DNA of 64,000 nucleotides from Pseudomonadota bacterium (GTDB lineage Bacteria; Pseudomonadota; Gammaproteobacteria; Burkholderiales; Nitrosomonadaceae). The first letter of the stretch is position 1. Each line of letters starts with the position of its first letter. Below are positions 18,126-28,652 of the stretch, in pieces. Position numbers and translations under genes: made by a program. The notes beneath the pieces were generated by a model. That model was not told the DNA's origin. It ran no database searches and worked only from the letters and a program-made list of their open reading frames with translations. The stretch is taken from the NCBI GenBank assembly GCA_018240285.1, contig JAFEGA010000013.1, positions 1-64,000 on the forward strand. The letters are read 5' to 3'.

Positions 18126-19448
18126 TCAGTCGCGTTTTTCGCTATTGCCGCGCTGGTAGTTCATGCCTTGATGGCCGATATCGTGACGAATCTGGGAACC
18201 GTCAAAGCGGATTCTTTCAACGAGTTTGTAAGCCGTTTGCTGTGCGATTTTTACACTATCGCCCAATGCTGCTACGCATAAAACCCGTCCGCCGGCAGTT
18301 ACGATCTCATTGCCGTTTTCTCCTCCCATCGAAGTTCCGGCATGAAAAATATGAAAATTATCGGTATTTTCTTGTTCCGCAGCCAAATCTTGCAAGCCGT
18401 AAATCGCATCATTCTTTCTCGGATTTTCGGGATAGCCTTTAGCGGCCATCACAACACCAAGAGCCGTACGCCGATCCCATTCAATGTTCATTTCATTCAG
18501 TGTCCCATTCACCGCATGCTCAATGAGCGGAAGTAGGTCACTTTTTAAACGGAGCATGATCGGTTGTGTTTCCGGATCGCCTAAGCGGCAATTAAACTCC
18601 AATACTTTCGCCTGGTCTTGCGCTGTGATCATCAGACCTGCATAAAGAAATCCGGTATAGCGGATACCATCTTGTTTTAAGCCACTGATGACCGGATCGA
18701 TAATGGAGCGCATGATTTGCGCGTGCAAGGTTGGGGAGACGAAAGGAACCGGCGAGTAAGCCCCCATTCCGCCTGTATTCGGACCCTGGTCGTCGTCGCA
18801 AAGCCGTTTATGATCCTGGCTGGTAGCCAATGGAAGAATATGGTTTCCGTCCGTCATGACGATAAAACTGGCTTCAATGCCTTGAAGAAATTCTTCGATA
18901 ATGATTTCATTTCCCGCGTTGCCGAGGTTCTTTTCAATCATGATCGCATTGACTGCGGAATGCGCTTCTTCATGTGATTGTGCAACGATAACACCTTTTC
19001 CTGCTGCCAGGCCGTCAGCTTTGATGACAAGCGGGGCAGGGTGTTGCTCAATATAGGCATGTGCCAATCCAGGATCTGTGAATCTCGCATAAGCCGCAGT
19101 CGGTATATGGTGCCGCTGCATAAATTCCTTGGCGAAGATCTTCGATGTTTCGAGTTGAGCCGCTTGCCGGGTTGGGCCGAAGATTTTCAGACCGGCCGCT
19201 TGGAATGCATCCACGATGCCGGCGGCAAGCGGAATCTCGGGGCCGACGACTGTAATCGCAACCGACTCTCTTTTTGCGAATTCGATTAACTCAGGAATGG
19301 CGGTGATGGGAATATTTTCCAATCCCGGTTCTAATGCAGTACCGGCATTGCCGGGCGCAACAAATACCTTATGCACGCGCGGCGACAGGCTTAATTTCCA
19401 CGCTAGGGCATGCTCTCTGCCACCACCGCCGATCACTAATAGTTTCAT
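18126..19448 (-). CDS. purD: Phosphoribosylamine-glycine ligase
   Basis: ATP-grasp enzyme for step two of purine synthesis, joining glycine to phosphoribosylamine. Conserved segments: MKLLVIGGGGREHALAWKL at the N-terminus, FAPGNAGT-like VAPGNAGT, VIKADGLAAGKGVIVA (ATP-grasp), DHKRLCDDDQGPNTGGMGAYSP and LEFNCRLGDPETQ. Length 440, with about 12 extra charged residues at the C-terminus compared with typical PurD. Last gene of dusB-fis-purH-purD, 14 bases after purH. Confidence 0.96.
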   Translation of the reverse strand: MKLLVIGGGGREHALAWKLSLSPRVHKVFVAPGNAGTALEPGLENIPITAIPELIEFAKRESVAITVVGPEIPLAAGIVDAFQAAGLKIFGPTRQAAQLETSKIFAKEFMQRHHIPTAAYARFTDPGLAHAYIEQHPAPLVIKADGLAAGKGVIVAQSHEEAHSAVNAIMIEKNLGNAGNEIIIEEFLQGIEASFIVMTDGNHILPLATSQDHKRLCDDDQGPNTGGMGAYSPVPFVSPTLHAQIMRSIIDPVISGLKQDGIRYTGFLYAGLMITAQDQAKVLEFNCRLGDPETQPIMLRLKSDLLPLIEHAVNGTLNEMNIEWDRRTALGVVMAAKGYPENPRKNDAIYGLQDLAAEQENTDNFHIFHAGTSMGGENGNEIVTAGGRVLCVAALGDSVKIAQQTAYKLVERIRFDGSQIRHDIGHQGMNYQRGNSEKRD

Positions 19449-19462
19449 AATGATGAGATTAG

Positions 19463-21022
19463 TTAATGACGGAAATGTCGAATACCTGTGAATGCCATGG
19501 TGACACCATGTTCGTCTGCAGCGGCAATCACTTCTTGGTCACGGATGCTGCCGCCGGGCTGAATGATTGCGGTTGCGCCTGCTTCGACGACGACGTCCAA
19601 TCCGTCCCGGAACGGGAAAAACGCATCCGACGCTACAACCGTTTGTGCCAATGTGAGACCAGCTTGCTGTGCTTTGATGGATGCGATGCGTGCGCTATCG
19701 ACACGGCTCATTTGCCCGGCGCCGATACCGATGGTCTGACCATTGCGGCAAAATACGATCGCATTGGATTTAACAAATTTTGCGGCGCGCCAAGCAAACA
19801 ACAAATCATCCAATTGTTGTGGTGAGGGTTGTAACTTGGTGACGATTTTTAAATCGGAAGCAGCAATGTTCTGAATATCCGGTGTTTGCACCAGAAGACC
19901 ACCGCCGACGCGTTTTAAATCATAAGCATTGTGACCGGTTCGTAAAGGCACCAGCAAAACCCGGATATTGTTTTTTTGCGCCAGAAGCTGTTGCGCTTCC
20001 GGTGTTATTTCAGGCGCGATAATGACTTCGACGAATTGTTTTAAGACTGCATCAGCCGTATCTTTATCGACGGCGCGGTTAAAAGCGATGATACCGCCGA
20101 AAGCCGAAACCGGATCGGTTGCGAATGCCAGCTGGTAGGCGCGTAACACAGTTTCTGCAATGGCAATGCCACAAGGATTGGCATGCTTGACGATGACACA
20201 TGCCGGATTATCGAAAGTTTTGACGCATTCCCAAGCGGCGTCGGTATCCGCGATATTATTGTAGGATAGCTCTTTGCCCTGTAATTGCCGGTAACTCGCC
20301 AAACTTCCCGGCGTATTGGTTTCGTCGCGATAGAAAGCGGCTTTTTGATGTGGGTTCTCGCCATAGCGCAAAGGTTGTGCGATAGTGAAGTTCAGATTCA
20401 GCGAATCGGGAAAATCCTTGCGCTGATAATCGCTATCCAGTGCAGTCAAATAGTTACTGATGGCGCTGTCGTAGGAGGCTGTATGGGTAAAAGCTTTTTG
20501 CGCCAATTTAAAGCGTGTGGCTAAGCTAACGGTACCGTGGTTTTCCGCCAATTCCCGGCTGAGTTGTAAATAGTCCTGCGGATCGGTGACGATGGCGACT
20601 TTACGGTAATTTTTTGCGGCCGCACGTACCATGGTCGGCCCGCCGATGTCGATATTTTCAATGGCCTCATCGAAACTGCAATCCGGTTTTGCAATGGTTT
20701 GTTTGAAGGGATAGAGATTGACAATAACCAGTTCGATATTCGGAATCGACGCTTGTGCGAGTGCTTGCTGGTGATCGGGCAAGTCGTTACGCGCGAGGAT
20801 GCCGGCATGAATTTTTGGGTGCAGTGTTTTAACCCGGCCGTCGAGCATTTCCGGGAAACCCGTATAATCACCCACTTCGACAACCGGGATTCCGGCTTCC
20901 TGCAACAACTTGGCGGTGCCGCCCGTGGACAGGATGGTGATATTTTGTGCAATCAGATTCTTTGCTAATTCTACGATTCCGGTTTTATCCGAGACACTGA
21001 TGAGGGCTTGTTTAATGGTCAT
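19463..21022 (-). CDS. purH: Bifunctional AICAR transformylase/IMP cyclohydrolase
   Basis: Catalyses the last two steps of IMP synthesis. The N-terminal cyclohydrolase (MGS-like) domain starts [11 protein letters not shown] and contains STGGTAKLL and [18 protein letters not shown]. The C-terminal transformylase domain has [24 protein letters not shown] and the end region [31 protein letters not shown]. 519 residues, full length. The ATG overlaps the fis stop (ATGA), so synthesis is probably coupled to Fis. Confidence 0.97.
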   Translation of the reverse strand: MTIKQALISVSDKTGIVELAKNLIAQNITILSTGGTAKLLQEAGIPVVEVGDYTGFPEMLDGRVKTLHPKIHAGILARNDLPDHQQALAQASIPNIELVIVNLYPFKQTIAKPDCSFDEAIENIDIGGPTMVRAAAKNYRKVAIVTDPQDYLQLSRELAENHGTVSLATRFKLAQKAFTHTASYDSAISNYLTALDSDYQRKDFPDSLNLNFTIAQPLRYGENPHQKAAFYRDETNTPGSLASYRQLQGKELSYNNIADTDAAWECVKTFDNPACVIVKHANPCGIAIAETVLRAYQLAFATDPVSAFGGIIAFNRAVDKDTADAVLKQFVEVIIAPEITPEAQQLLAQKNNIRVLLVPLRTGHNAYDLKRVGGGLLVQTPDIQNIAASDLKIVTKLQPSPQQLDDLLFAWRAAKFVKSNAIVFCRNGQTIGIGAGQMSRVDSARIASIKAQQAGLTLAQTVVASDAFFPFRDGLDVVVEAGATAIIQPGGSIRDQEVIAAADEHGVTMAFTGIRHFRH

Positions 21023-21261
21023 TTAATTTGATATTGCTTCATTTTCTGGCGGAGCGTATTGCGGTTTATTCCCAGTAACTCAGCTGCTTGAGTCTGGTTT
21101 CCTTTGGTGTATTGTATCGCGATTTCAATTAATGGTTTTTCGACGCTATGCATGACCAGGTTGTAAATATGACATGGCTTCTCCCCATCCAGGTCATTGA
21201 GATATCCGTTTATGGCTTTGCGTATGCACGATGCAATTTCATTCTCCTTGATTGCATTCAT
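21019..21261 (-). CDS. fis: Fis family nucleoid-associated protein
   Basis: An 80-residue DNA-bending protein. The C-terminal helix-turn-helix ([21 protein letters not shown]) is nearly identical to the well-known Fis/NtrC-type HTH. It lies directly after dusB (7 bases) as in E. coli, which supports Fis rather than an isolated NtrC fragment, and overlaps purH by four bases. Roles: rRNA and growth-phase transcription, chromosome architecture. Confidence 0.93.
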   Translation of the reverse strand: MNAIKENEIASCIRKAINGYLNDLDGEKPCHIYNLVMHSVEKPLIEIAIQYTKGNQTQAAELLGINRNTLRQKMKQYQIK

Positions 21262-21268
21262 AAACTCA

Positions 21269-22273
21269 CTACTCCCCTTCTTTGATATAACTCAATCGTT
21301 GACCTTTTTCAGCTAATGTGGAAAAAAAATTGTTGGTTTCCAAAAGTTGCTGATCACTGGTTTGCAGTTGGTTCATGGACTGACGAAAACCGGCGGAGCC
21401 GACAAGTCCCTTGGTGTACCAGGAAATATGCTTGCGTGCGATGCGCACACCTGAGTATTCACCGTAAAATTCGTATAAATCATGTAAATGATTAATGAGT
21501 ACCTGATGGATTTCAGATACCTCGGGTGCCGGTAAATGTTCACCGGTTGTGAGATAGTGATTGATTTCGCGGAAGATCCACGGTCTGCCTTGTGCGGCTC
21601 GGCCGATCATGATCGCATCCGCCTTCGTGTAATCAAGGATTTGGCTTGCCTTTTCCGGCGTCGTGATATCGCCGTTGGCGATGACAGGAATCTTAATCTC
21701 AGCTTTAACTGCTGCAATGGTGTCGTATTCCGCAGTGCCGGTGTAGGCACAGGCGCGTGTGCGGCCGTGAATCGCGAGCGCTTGAACACCCGAGTTTTCG
21801 GCAATATGTGCGATGGTGAGCGCATTTTTGTGTTGCTTGTCCCAGCCAGTGCGTATCTTCAGTGTCACCGGAATGTCCACGGCTTTAACCACCGCGTCCA
21901 GAATTTTTCCCACTAATTGTTCATCTTGCAATAACGCGGAACCGGCCATGACGTTGCAGATTTTTTTGGCCGGACAGCCCATATTAATATCGATAATCTG
22001 AGCGCCATTGTCGACATTGTAGCGTGCAGCCGCTGCCAGCATGTGCGGATCAGCACCGGCAATTTGTACGGAAACCGGTGAAACTTCGCCGTCATGATTC
22101 GCGCGCCGCTGTGTTTTTTTTGAGCCCCACAGCAATGAGTTGCTCGACACCATTTCGGAAACCGCCATGCCAGCCCCCATCGTTTTGCATAATTGCCTGA
22201 ATGGCCGGTCGGTAACACCCGCCATGGGAGCGACAATCAGTTTGTTTTTCAAAATATGCGTGCCGATTTGCAT
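21269..22273 (-). CDS. dusB: tRNA-dihydrouridine synthase B
   Basis: FMN enzyme that reduces uridines in tRNA. Features: PMAGVTDRPFRQLCK at the N-terminus, the DINMGCPAKKICN motif with the catalytic cysteine, VTLKIRTGWD, IHGRTRACAYTG, and VIANGDITTPEKA/DAIMIGRAAQGRPWIFREI in the TIM barrel. 334 residues is the normal length. First gene of the dusB-fis-purH-purD operon; the 169-base gap upstream to ubiH would hold its promoter. Confidence 0.96.
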   Translation of the reverse strand: MQIGTHILKNKLIVAPMAGVTDRPFRQLCKTMGAGMAVSEMVSSNSLLWGSKKTQRRANHDGEVSPVSVQIAGADPHMLAAAARYNVDNGAQIIDINMGCPAKKICNVMAGSALLQDEQLVGKILDAVVKAVDIPVTLKIRTGWDKQHKNALTIAHIAENSGVQALAIHGRTRACAYTGTAEYDTIAAVKAEIKIPVIANGDITTPEKASQILDYTKADAIMIGRAAQGRPWIFREINHYLTTGEHLPAPEVSEIHQVLINHLHDLYEFYGEYSGVRIARKHISWYTKGLVGSAGFRQSMNQLQTSDQQLLETNNFFSTLAEKGQRLSYIKEGE

Positions 22274-22442
22274 GTTAAGCGCAGCGTATAAGTTAAATCA
22301 GTTACTCAGGAGAGCGATTAATTGAGATGTTGGGAATCTTGGCTGCAGCAGGTGAATATTCATATAAAAATCTCACAGTGCATAAAGCGCCAATTATAAC
22401 TTTTGTTTCGTCGGGCTGATAGAGGCGCGACAGGAAAACGGA

Positions 22443-23615
22443 TTACCCGCGTGCGCCAAAGATCATGCGGCGGGCGACAAAGCGTTTTAATGGCGGTGTG
22501 CAATTCAATGTAATCAATCCGATTCCGCAAGCATGTTTGAGTAATGGATTATCATTGGAAAAAAGTTTGATGAGCGAATCGGTAAAAAGCCGGCCGCCGC
22601 CGCTGTCGATTTGTCTTTTTTGGCGGTAATTCGACAGCATCGCCGGAGCACCGATCCCTCGTAATGTATTTTGCGTAGCGATCGCTTCTTGCGCTAACTC
22701 ATAGGCATCTCTCAAACCCAGATTAAATCCCTGTCCTGCAACAGGATGCAATGTTTGCGCCGCATTCCCGATGAGCGCAACTCTTTGCGCTGTAACATTC
22801 ATGGCATATTTCAACGTTAAAGGGAATGCCGATCTTTTCCCGGCGTGCATAAATTTCCCAAGCCGGTCGCCAAAATGGCGATGCAGCCTGAGCAGAAATT
22901 CGGCTTCGTTCAGCGCGGTAATTTCATGAACGGCTTCAGGGCTTACCGTCCACACCAGTGCGAAATCTTCTTCATTGGGCAGCAATGCGACCGGTCCATC
23001 CGCGGTGAAGCGTTCGTAGGCGACCCCGCTTTGTTTTTTTTCCGCTTTGACATTGCCAACCACAGCGAATTGGTGATAGTCATGCGACTGATAAGCGACA
23101 TCGGGTAATTGCTGCGCCAGTTTGCCGCCGTCCGCGAGCACTATCAGTTTGGCGGTTACTTTTTGCTCTTCGTTCTGATAATTGAAGTACACCGTGCCTG
23201 AATTTTCCGCAGTATCCAGTCCGGTGACGATCGCACCGGCAATGTAACCGGATGTACTGGTGGTTAGTCGCTGGTGCATCGAACGGAATAAGTCATGATA
23301 GTTGACGACGAATCCCAACGTGGGAACGCCGGCGTCTTGCGGTGTCAGAATGGTTTGACCGAGGCTGCCGCGATTGGAAATATGGATTGTCGTGATCGGC
23401 GTTTTTTTCGCCAGTCCGTTCCATACGCCCAAGCGGTGCAGGATTAAGTGACTGCCGTACGATAGCGCCAACGGGCGAGGATCTTCGTCTTTTTCCGGCA
23501 AACCGCGCGCTTCCAGCAACAAGCTCGAAATACCGGTATCCTGCAGTGCCAGTGACAAAGCCATACCCACCGGTCCGCCGCCAATGATGACGATATCGTA
23601 ATGCGCACTGATCAT
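22443..23615 (-). CDS. ubiH: UbiH-type ubiquinone synthesis FAD monooxygenase
   Basis: FAD-dependent aromatic-ring hydroxylase of the UbiH/UbiF/VisC family, acting in ubiquinone synthesis. The N-terminal FAD fingerprint is DIVIIGGGPVGMALSLAL; the C-terminal FAD block is GNAAQTLHPVAGQGFNLGLRD, whose GNAAQTLHP wording is that of E. coli UbiH rather than UbiF. I start at the ATG at 23615 (MISAHYD), giving 390 residues; the frame is open 28 codons further upstream, but that part is not family-like. Neighbouring dusB-fis-pur genes support a conserved housekeeping locus. Confidence 0.88.
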   Translation of the reverse strand: MISAHYDIVIIGGGPVGMALSLALQDTGISSLLLEARGLPEKDEDPRPLALSYGSHLILHRLGVWNGLAKKTPITTIHISNRGSLGQTILTPQDAGVPTLGFVVNYHDLFRSMHQRLTTSTSGYIAGAIVTGLDTAENSGTVYFNYQNEEQKVTAKLIVLADGGKLAQQLPDVAYQSHDYHQFAVVGNVKAEKKQSGVAYERFTADGPVALLPNEEDFALVWTVSPEAVHEITALNEAEFLLRLHRHFGDRLGKFMHAGKRSAFPLTLKYAMNVTAQRVALIGNAAQTLHPVAGQGFNLGLRDAYELAQEAIATQNTLRGIGAPAMLSNYRQKRQIDSGGGRLFTDSLIKLFSNDNPLLKHACGIGLITLNCTPPLKRFVARRMIFGARG

Positions 23616-23887
23616 ATGATTGCTTGAAATTTTTTCAGGATGTCGATGGATGATTGATAAACCGGATGGAATATTGCCCCTGGAAATTCCGGCAGCCATG
23701 GCATCGCGATGTTGATCCTGCTTTCATGAGAATTAAACAGGGCAGGAGAATAGCATATTGCAACAAGTCATGGAATGTGCGGAATGTGCGATGGGATGAG
23801 TTAACTGTAATGCGCGGGCAAGATGATGCCTTAAACGGTATAATCTGCATCGTTTAATTGTCTGGGTTACATTTTTGAGGAATTTGC

Positions 23888-24637
23888 ATGACAAGATTGT
23901 TAGAAAATAAATTTGCAGGATGGATCGTATTTTTACTTTCTATCGTTTCCACTGAAGCCTGGTCAACGAATACTGGCAGCGAATTGATCAATGCCGCGGA
24001 CAAAGGCAATATTCCCTTGGTCAAAAAAATACTGGATACGCAGCGCATTGATCAGGAGGAACTGAACGCCGCTTTTCTGGCAGCGGTTAAAAAAGGCCAT
24101 GCCGCTGCTGTCGAGCGCTTCCTGCAAGCAGGTGTGGATATCAATTTGAGAGCGGATGATCATTATACCCCGCTGATGCGATCGGCCCGCGACGGCCGCG
24201 ATCAGGCGGTGGAAATTTTGCTGGCTGCCGGTGCTGATGTGAATGCCGCTAGCGATGAAGACGGCACGGCCTTAATGCTGGCCGCCGAGAAAGACCGCAG
24301 GAAAGCCATCGACTTGTTGCTGGCGGCTAAAGCGGAGGTGAATGCAAAACGCGCCGACAGTATGACAGCGTTGACACTGGCTGCGCAGCAAGGCCATCGG
24401 CAAGTCATTCAGACATTGATCAATGCCGGTGCCGATGTCAATTATCAATTAGTAAATGGCGCGACAGCCCTAATGCTGGCTGCGCAGCATGGCCATCTGG
24501 GAGCGGTTCATACTTTGCTGGCGGCAAACGCCAACCCTAATCTGAAAGCCAGCAATGGTGCGACTGCACTGACTTTGGCCAAACTATATCATTATAAAGA
24601 AGTGATTGAATTATTGATAAAGGCAGGAGCCAAATAG
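23888..24637 (+). CDS. Secreted ankyrin repeat protein
   Basis: A 249-residue protein made almost wholly of ankyrin repeats (about six, from residue 35 to the end; e.g. HYTPLMRSARDGRDQAVEILLAAGADVN and following copies at 33-residue spacing). A hydrophobic N-terminus (FAGWIVFLLSIVSTEAWS) looks like a signal peptide, so the repeats probably act in the periplasm as a binding scaffold. The ligand cannot be told. GAGGAATTTGC precedes the ATG. It is followed by a Sel1-repeat lipoprotein on the same strand, 76 bases on. Confidence 0.88.
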   Translation: MTRLLENKFAGWIVFLLSIVSTEAWSTNTGSELINAADKGNIPLVKKILDTQRIDQEELNAAFLAAVKKGHAAAVERFLQAGVDINLRADDHYTPLMRSARDGRDQAVEILLAAGADVNAASDEDGTALMLAAEKDRRKAIDLLLAAKAEVNAKRADSMTALTLAAQQGHRQVIQTLINAGADVNYQLVNGATALMLAAQHGHLGAVHTLLAANANPNLKASNGATALTLAKLYHYKEVIELLIKAGAK

Positions 24638-24713
24638 CAACTATGCTATCCGGTGTCTGGCTGGATTTGAAAATACACTGTTATCGTTATAACCCCTATA
24701 GAGGAAATCCTAG

Positions 24714-25388
24714 ATGAATGTTTTGGCTGTTTTAATTCTTGCTGCGACGGTTGCAGTGCTGACCGGCTGTGGCGGTGAACCGGGAAGTGATAAACAGGCG
24801 GCAAACTCGATACCTGCGCCTATGAACGAAATCACCAAGATGGGTGAGATTCCGTCGTTCATGAGCGAGGGATTGACGGAAGAAGAAAAGGCGGAATTAA
24901 AAGAACAAATTATGCCCGGAGGTTTCGGCGATGTAAAAGCCGCCGAAGAGAAATTCAAGGCATTGATGGCCGATGCGAAAGCGGGGGATCCGGCGGCGCA
25001 AAACAGTCTGGGGGTGATGTACTACACCGGTGAGGCGGTATCAAAGAATTTATCCGGCAAGGTATTGAATAACGATCCGGAACTGGCCGCCGGATGGTTT
25101 TTCCGCGCCGCCGAGCAAGGTTATGCCGACGCGCAGTTTAATTTGGGATTGATGTACGCGAATGGCGAAGGTGTTCCGCAAGACATGGAGCAGGCGGTGG
25201 AATTATTCAAGAAAGCAGCCGAACAGGGCCATGTCGATGCGCAAAATAATCTCGGCGCCATGTATTTCACTGGAGAAGGTGTAGCCAGAGACGAAAAGAA
25301 AGCTATCCAGTGGTTTGAAAAGGCGGCTGCACAGGGAAATCAGGAGGCGCGCGCCAATCTCGATGCCATTAAGGCATCCGGTAAATAA
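24714..25388 (+). CDS. Sel1-repeat lipoprotein
   Basis: A 224-residue predicted lipoprotein: a short hydrophobic leader ends in the lipobox LTGC (Cys about residue 19). Three to four Sel1-like (TPR-related) repeats cover roughly residues 85-220, each with the AQxNLGxMYxxGEGV pattern. Such proteins scaffold protein-protein contacts in the envelope. It probably shares a transcript with the ankyrin protein upstream; both are solenoid scaffolds sent across the inner membrane. Confidence 0.88.
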   Translation: MNVLAVLILAATVAVLTGCGGEPGSDKQAANSIPAPMNEITKMGEIPSFMSEGLTEEEKAELKEQIMPGGFGDVKAAEEKFKALMADAKAGDPAAQNSLGVMYYTGEAVSKNLSGKVLNNDPELAAGWFFRAAEQGYADAQFNLGLMYANGEGVPQDMEQAVELFKKAAEQGHVDAQNNLGAMYFTGEGVARDEKKAIQWFEKAAAQGNQEARANLDAIKASGK

Positions 25389-25456
25389 GTTATCCGTTCA
25401 TCCGGCCGCGTTCTTCATGGACCCGGCCGGGTGCGGTAGTTTTTCAGAGTTTTTTC

Positions 25457-26506
25457 TTACGCAACGGTCACTTCATCGGATAAATAAACATCCTGAATAG
25501 CGTGCAGTAACTTGACGCCTTCGGCGAACGGTTTCTGAAATGCCTTGCGCCCAGAAATCAATCCCATGCCACCGGCCCGCTTGTTAATGACGGCGGTGCG
25601 GATCGCTTGGTGCAAATCGTCGCTGCCGGACTCTCCGCCTGAATTGATCATGCCGATCCGTCCCATATAGCAATTGGCTACTTGATACCGCACCAGATCG
25701 ATCGGATGTTCCGTGGTCAACTCGCTATAGACCTTGGGGTGCGTTTTACCGAATTTGATCGCGTTGTACCCGCCATTATTGGTCGCCATTTTCTGCTTGA
25801 CGATATCGGCCCCGATGGTTACCGCCAGGTGATTCGCTTGACCGGTCAAGTCGGCGCTGACGTGATAATCCTTCTCAGCGGTTTTAAACGCGGCGTTGCG
25901 AGTATAAGCCCACAAAATGGTGACCATGCCCAAGTTATGCGCATGCTCGAAAGCGGCTGAGACTTCCTGGATCTGACGGCGGGATTCTTCCGAACCGAAG
26001 AAAACAGTGGCACCGACCGCGCAGGCTCCCATATTGAACGCTTGATTGATGCTGGCAAACAGCGTTTGATCGTATTTATTGGGATAAGTCAGCAGCTCAT
26101 TGTGATTGATTTTAAGGATCATCGGGATTTTGTGCGCATATTGCCGCGCCACGATTCCTAGCACACCCAGCGTCGATGCGACACCGTTACAACCGCCTTC
26201 AATCGCCAGCTCGACGATATGCTTGGGATCAAAAAACATCGGATTGGGCGCAAATGATGCACCGGCGGAATGCTCAACACCCTGATCGACCGGAAGAATA
26301 GACAGATAGCCAGTACCCGCTAGACGCCCTTGATTAAAAAGCGCTTGCATATTGCGTAGCACGCTTGGTTTGCGGTTGCTCAAAGCCATGACGCGGTCGA
26401 CAAAATCGGCACCGGGTAATTGCAGGCTTTGTTTCGGTATGGTTTTGCACACATGGTTGAGCAGTTGCTCGCTTTCACTGCCCAGTGTCGCGGAAATATT
26501 GGTCAT
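25457..26506 (-). CDS. Class I fructose-bisphosphate aldolase (DhnA type)
   Basis: Schiff-base aldolase of the archaeal-type/DhnA family (E. coli FbaB group), which splits or forms fructose-1,6-bisphosphate. The family pattern is visible: [14 protein letters not shown] near residue 75, [39 protein letters not shown] (presumed Schiff-base lysine region) and MINSGGESG near the end for phosphate binding. The ATG at 26506 has a strong AGGAG site, giving 349 residues; an upstream in-frame ATG at 26533 is less likely. Its stop faces the Sel1 gene stop across 68 bases containing a GC-rich inverted repeat (CCGGCCG/CGGCCGG). Confidence 0.9.
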   Translation of the reverse strand: MTNISATLGSESEQLLNHVCKTIPKQSLQLPGADFVDRVMALSNRKPSVLRNMQALFNQGRLAGTGYLSILPVDQGVEHSAGASFAPNPMFFDPKHIVELAIEGGCNGVASTLGVLGIVARQYAHKIPMILKINHNELLTYPNKYDQTLFASINQAFNMGACAVGATVFFGSEESRRQIQEVSAAFEHAHNLGMVTILWAYTRNAAFKTAEKDYHVSADLTGQANHLAVTIGADIVKQKMATNNGGYNAIKFGKTHPKVYSELTTEHPIDLVRYQVANCYMGRIGMINSGGESGSDDLHQAIRTAVINKRAGGMGLISGRKAFQKPFAEGVKLLHAIQDVYLSDEVTVA

Positions 26507-26578
26507 TTTGGCTCCTTGTCGATGGGAAAACAAACACTCTCGTTATTTCCGCTGCGCATCAATTGCGCTAACCGGAAT

Positions 26579-27226
26579 TTAGGCTTGAATAACATTGTTA
26601 TTGATCGCCATGCGGATAAGCTGAGTAGTATTTTGTAATTGCAATTTACGCATCAGGTTAACATGGTGAACACCCACAGTCTTCGGGCTGATGGTCAATT
26701 TTTCCGCGATTTGCGTACTAGAATTTCCTTCCGCGATCAGCTTGAAAATTTGAAATTCGCGTTTAGTTAGCATGTCCAATGGACTTTCGCAAGTTTCCTT
26801 TCGCGTTGCATTGAGTGCCAGCGTCGCGGCGAGCTCCGATTCAATATAAATTTTTCCTGCATTGACTTGCCGTACCGCTTGAATCATTTCCCCGATCCCG
26901 CTTTGTTTGCTGAGAAATCCAGTGGCCCCGGCTTTTAATGAGCGTTGTGCCATCGTGACATTTTTCAACATACTGAATACCAAAATGTGTGCCGCAGAGT
27001 CCCGGGCTTTAATGCGGCGGATAGTTTCAAGGCCGCCGATACCGGGCATATTCAAGTCTAAAATGGTGACGTCAGGTTGATACTCCAAATATTGCTGATA
27101 ACCAGATTCGCCATCATCGGCTTCCGCCACTACACAAATATCCTCAGTACTTTCCAGTAGCCGGCGATAACCGGTGCGTACTACGGGGTGATCATCAATC
27201 AATAGGATACAAATCGGTTTCGTCAT
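26579..27226 (-). CDS. NarL/GacA-family response regulator
   Basis: A 215-residue two-component regulator: a receiver domain with LIDDHPVV, the phospho-acceptor Asp in TILDLNMPG (near residue 54) and a conserved FLSKQ lysine, then a LuxR-type helix-turn-helix (LTKREFQIFKLIAEGNSSTQIAEKLTISPKTVGVH). Layout and wording are closest to GacA/UvrY. Its start lies inside the 3' end of the kinase gene (32 bases of overlap), so the pair is co-translated. Targets are not evident. Confidence 0.9.
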   Translation of the reverse strand: MTKPICILLIDDHPVVRTGYRRLLESTEDICVVAEADDGESGYQQYLEYQPDVTILDLNMPGIGGLETIRRIKARDSAAHILVFSMLKNVTMAQRSLKAGATGFLSKQSGIGEMIQAVRQVNAGKIYIESELAATLALNATRKETCESPLDMLTKREFQIFKLIAEGNSSTQIAEKLTISPKTVGVHHVNLMRKLQLQNTTQLIRMAINNNVIQA

Positions 27227-28409
27227 AGTTTAAATGCTCTATCGGCAATTTAATATTGATTTCCGTACCTTCATTGTATGCGCTGCGCACTGACAATGTA
27301 CCGCGCATGGCGATAACGCGCTCGCGCATACCCAGCAACCCTAAACCGCGAAATTGCTGATGAGTATTATAACCTTTGCCATTGTCTTCAATGGTGAGCA
27401 GCAGGCAATCATCAGCTGGTTCAGCGCCATTTTTGCGGCTTAGGCTGATTTGCGCCCAGGTCGCCTCTGCGTGATTGTAAATATTAGTCAGACCTTCCTG
27501 GACGATGCGGTATACCGCAATGTTAATCGACTCGCTCAGCTTATCAAGCTCGCCGTTCAACTTGAGTTCGAGAATAATCTGTGGATGGTGCACGCACCAT
27601 TGCCGTTTGAGTTCTGACAAAGCATCGGTTAATCCCACTGTATCCAGCAGCACGGGCCGCAACTGATGCAGAATTTCATGAATTATTTCATTCATTTTTT
27701 GAGTGCATTCATTGATTGCGCGCGCACTGATGGCGGCTATTGAGCCGCTCGATGTGTTATTCAGAATGACTTCGTTTTCTACACGGATAACCGTTAACCA
27801 CTGTCCTAATTCATCGTGCAATTCGCGCGCAATCAATCGCCGCTCTTTTTCCTGAATATGAAATAACTCCTTCATAAGCCGTCTGTTTTCATGCAATAAA
27901 TTGCGATTGAGATTGATGGTTTTTTTTAACTGACTGATATCGGATATGATCATTAAGCAGGTATTGCTATCGCACATGAGTGTGCTTTCTAGCCGGATAT
28001 AGCTGAGCTGTTCATCTGCGTTTTTGATTTCCAGATCGACGGCAGCTTTGCCCGAAATAGTGAAAATTTCCTGCAGATACTGAATAAAGGCTTGGCGGTC
28101 GATATTGAAAAAACAATCGATAAATGATTTACCAATCAAGAATTCCCGGTTATTTCTCAGTAATTCTTCGCCAGCCTGATTCAGCGACAGAATGTGTCCG
28201 GTTTTATTTAGAGTCAAAAAACCGACTGGTGCATACTCGTAGAGATCTGCATAGCGTTTATGTGATTGTTTCAAGAGCGATTGCGTTTCGAGGAGTTCCC
28301 GGTTTTGCAATTCCAACTCCCGGTGAGAAACCTGCAGTTCGCTCAGTAGCTCGGTTTTACTTTGTCTTATATCATCATCTTTTCTTCGTTGCTCTTCAGC
28401 TTGCATCAT
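27195..28409 (-). CDS. PAS-containing NarX-type sensor histidine kinase
   Basis: Soluble sensor kinase of 404 residues. A coiled-coil N-terminus (10-50) leads to a PAS domain (about 52-165), then a HisKA_3 dimerisation domain with phospho-accepting His198 in ARELHDELGQ, and a HATPase domain with VYRIVQEGLTNIYNHA, DNGKG and GLGLLGMRERV. No membrane segment, so it probably senses a cytoplasmic cue; PAS ligand unknown. The start is an ATGATG preceded by a strong AGGAGG. Partner regulator overlaps its 3' end. Confidence 0.9.
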   Translation of the reverse strand: MMQAEEQRRKDDDIRQSKTELLSELQVSHRELELQNRELLETQSLLKQSHKRYADLYEYAPVGFLTLNKTGHILSLNQAGEELLRNNREFLIGKSFIDCFFNIDRQAFIQYLQEIFTISGKAAVDLEIKNADEQLSYIRLESTLMCDSNTCLMIISDISQLKKTINLNRNLLHENRRLMKELFHIQEKERRLIARELHDELGQWLTVIRVENEVILNNTSSGSIAAISARAINECTQKMNEIIHEILHQLRPVLLDTVGLTDALSELKRQWCVHHPQIILELKLNGELDKLSESINIAVYRIVQEGLTNIYNHAEATWAQISLSRKNGAEPADDCLLLTIEDNGKGYNTHQQFRGLGLLGMRERVIAMRGTLSVRSAYNEGTEINIKLPIEHLNYDETDLYPID

Positions 28410-28652
28410 GGTGTTTCCTCCTGCTCACATTTGCGGTACTGGAGCTAATTGCGGTTGAGCTGATTAACCGCAATACATCTACTAAAGATATACATTACTA
28501 TACTATCAAATTATGACAAATGATAACGTTATAATTTCATGAGAATAATCCTACAAATAAATTTGCCGGGAAGTGCATCAAGAGTTTTTTAGTTTTACAG
28601 AATAGCACTGTAGTGCCGATTGATTTCTCTTGAAAACTAGGCGGACCCGTTG

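Noticed and set aside
25402-25430. GC-rich CCGGCCG/CGGCCGG inverted repeat between the Sel1 and aldolase genes
   Set aside because: Could be a terminator, but the loop is long and the T-run does not follow directly, so it was not listed as one.
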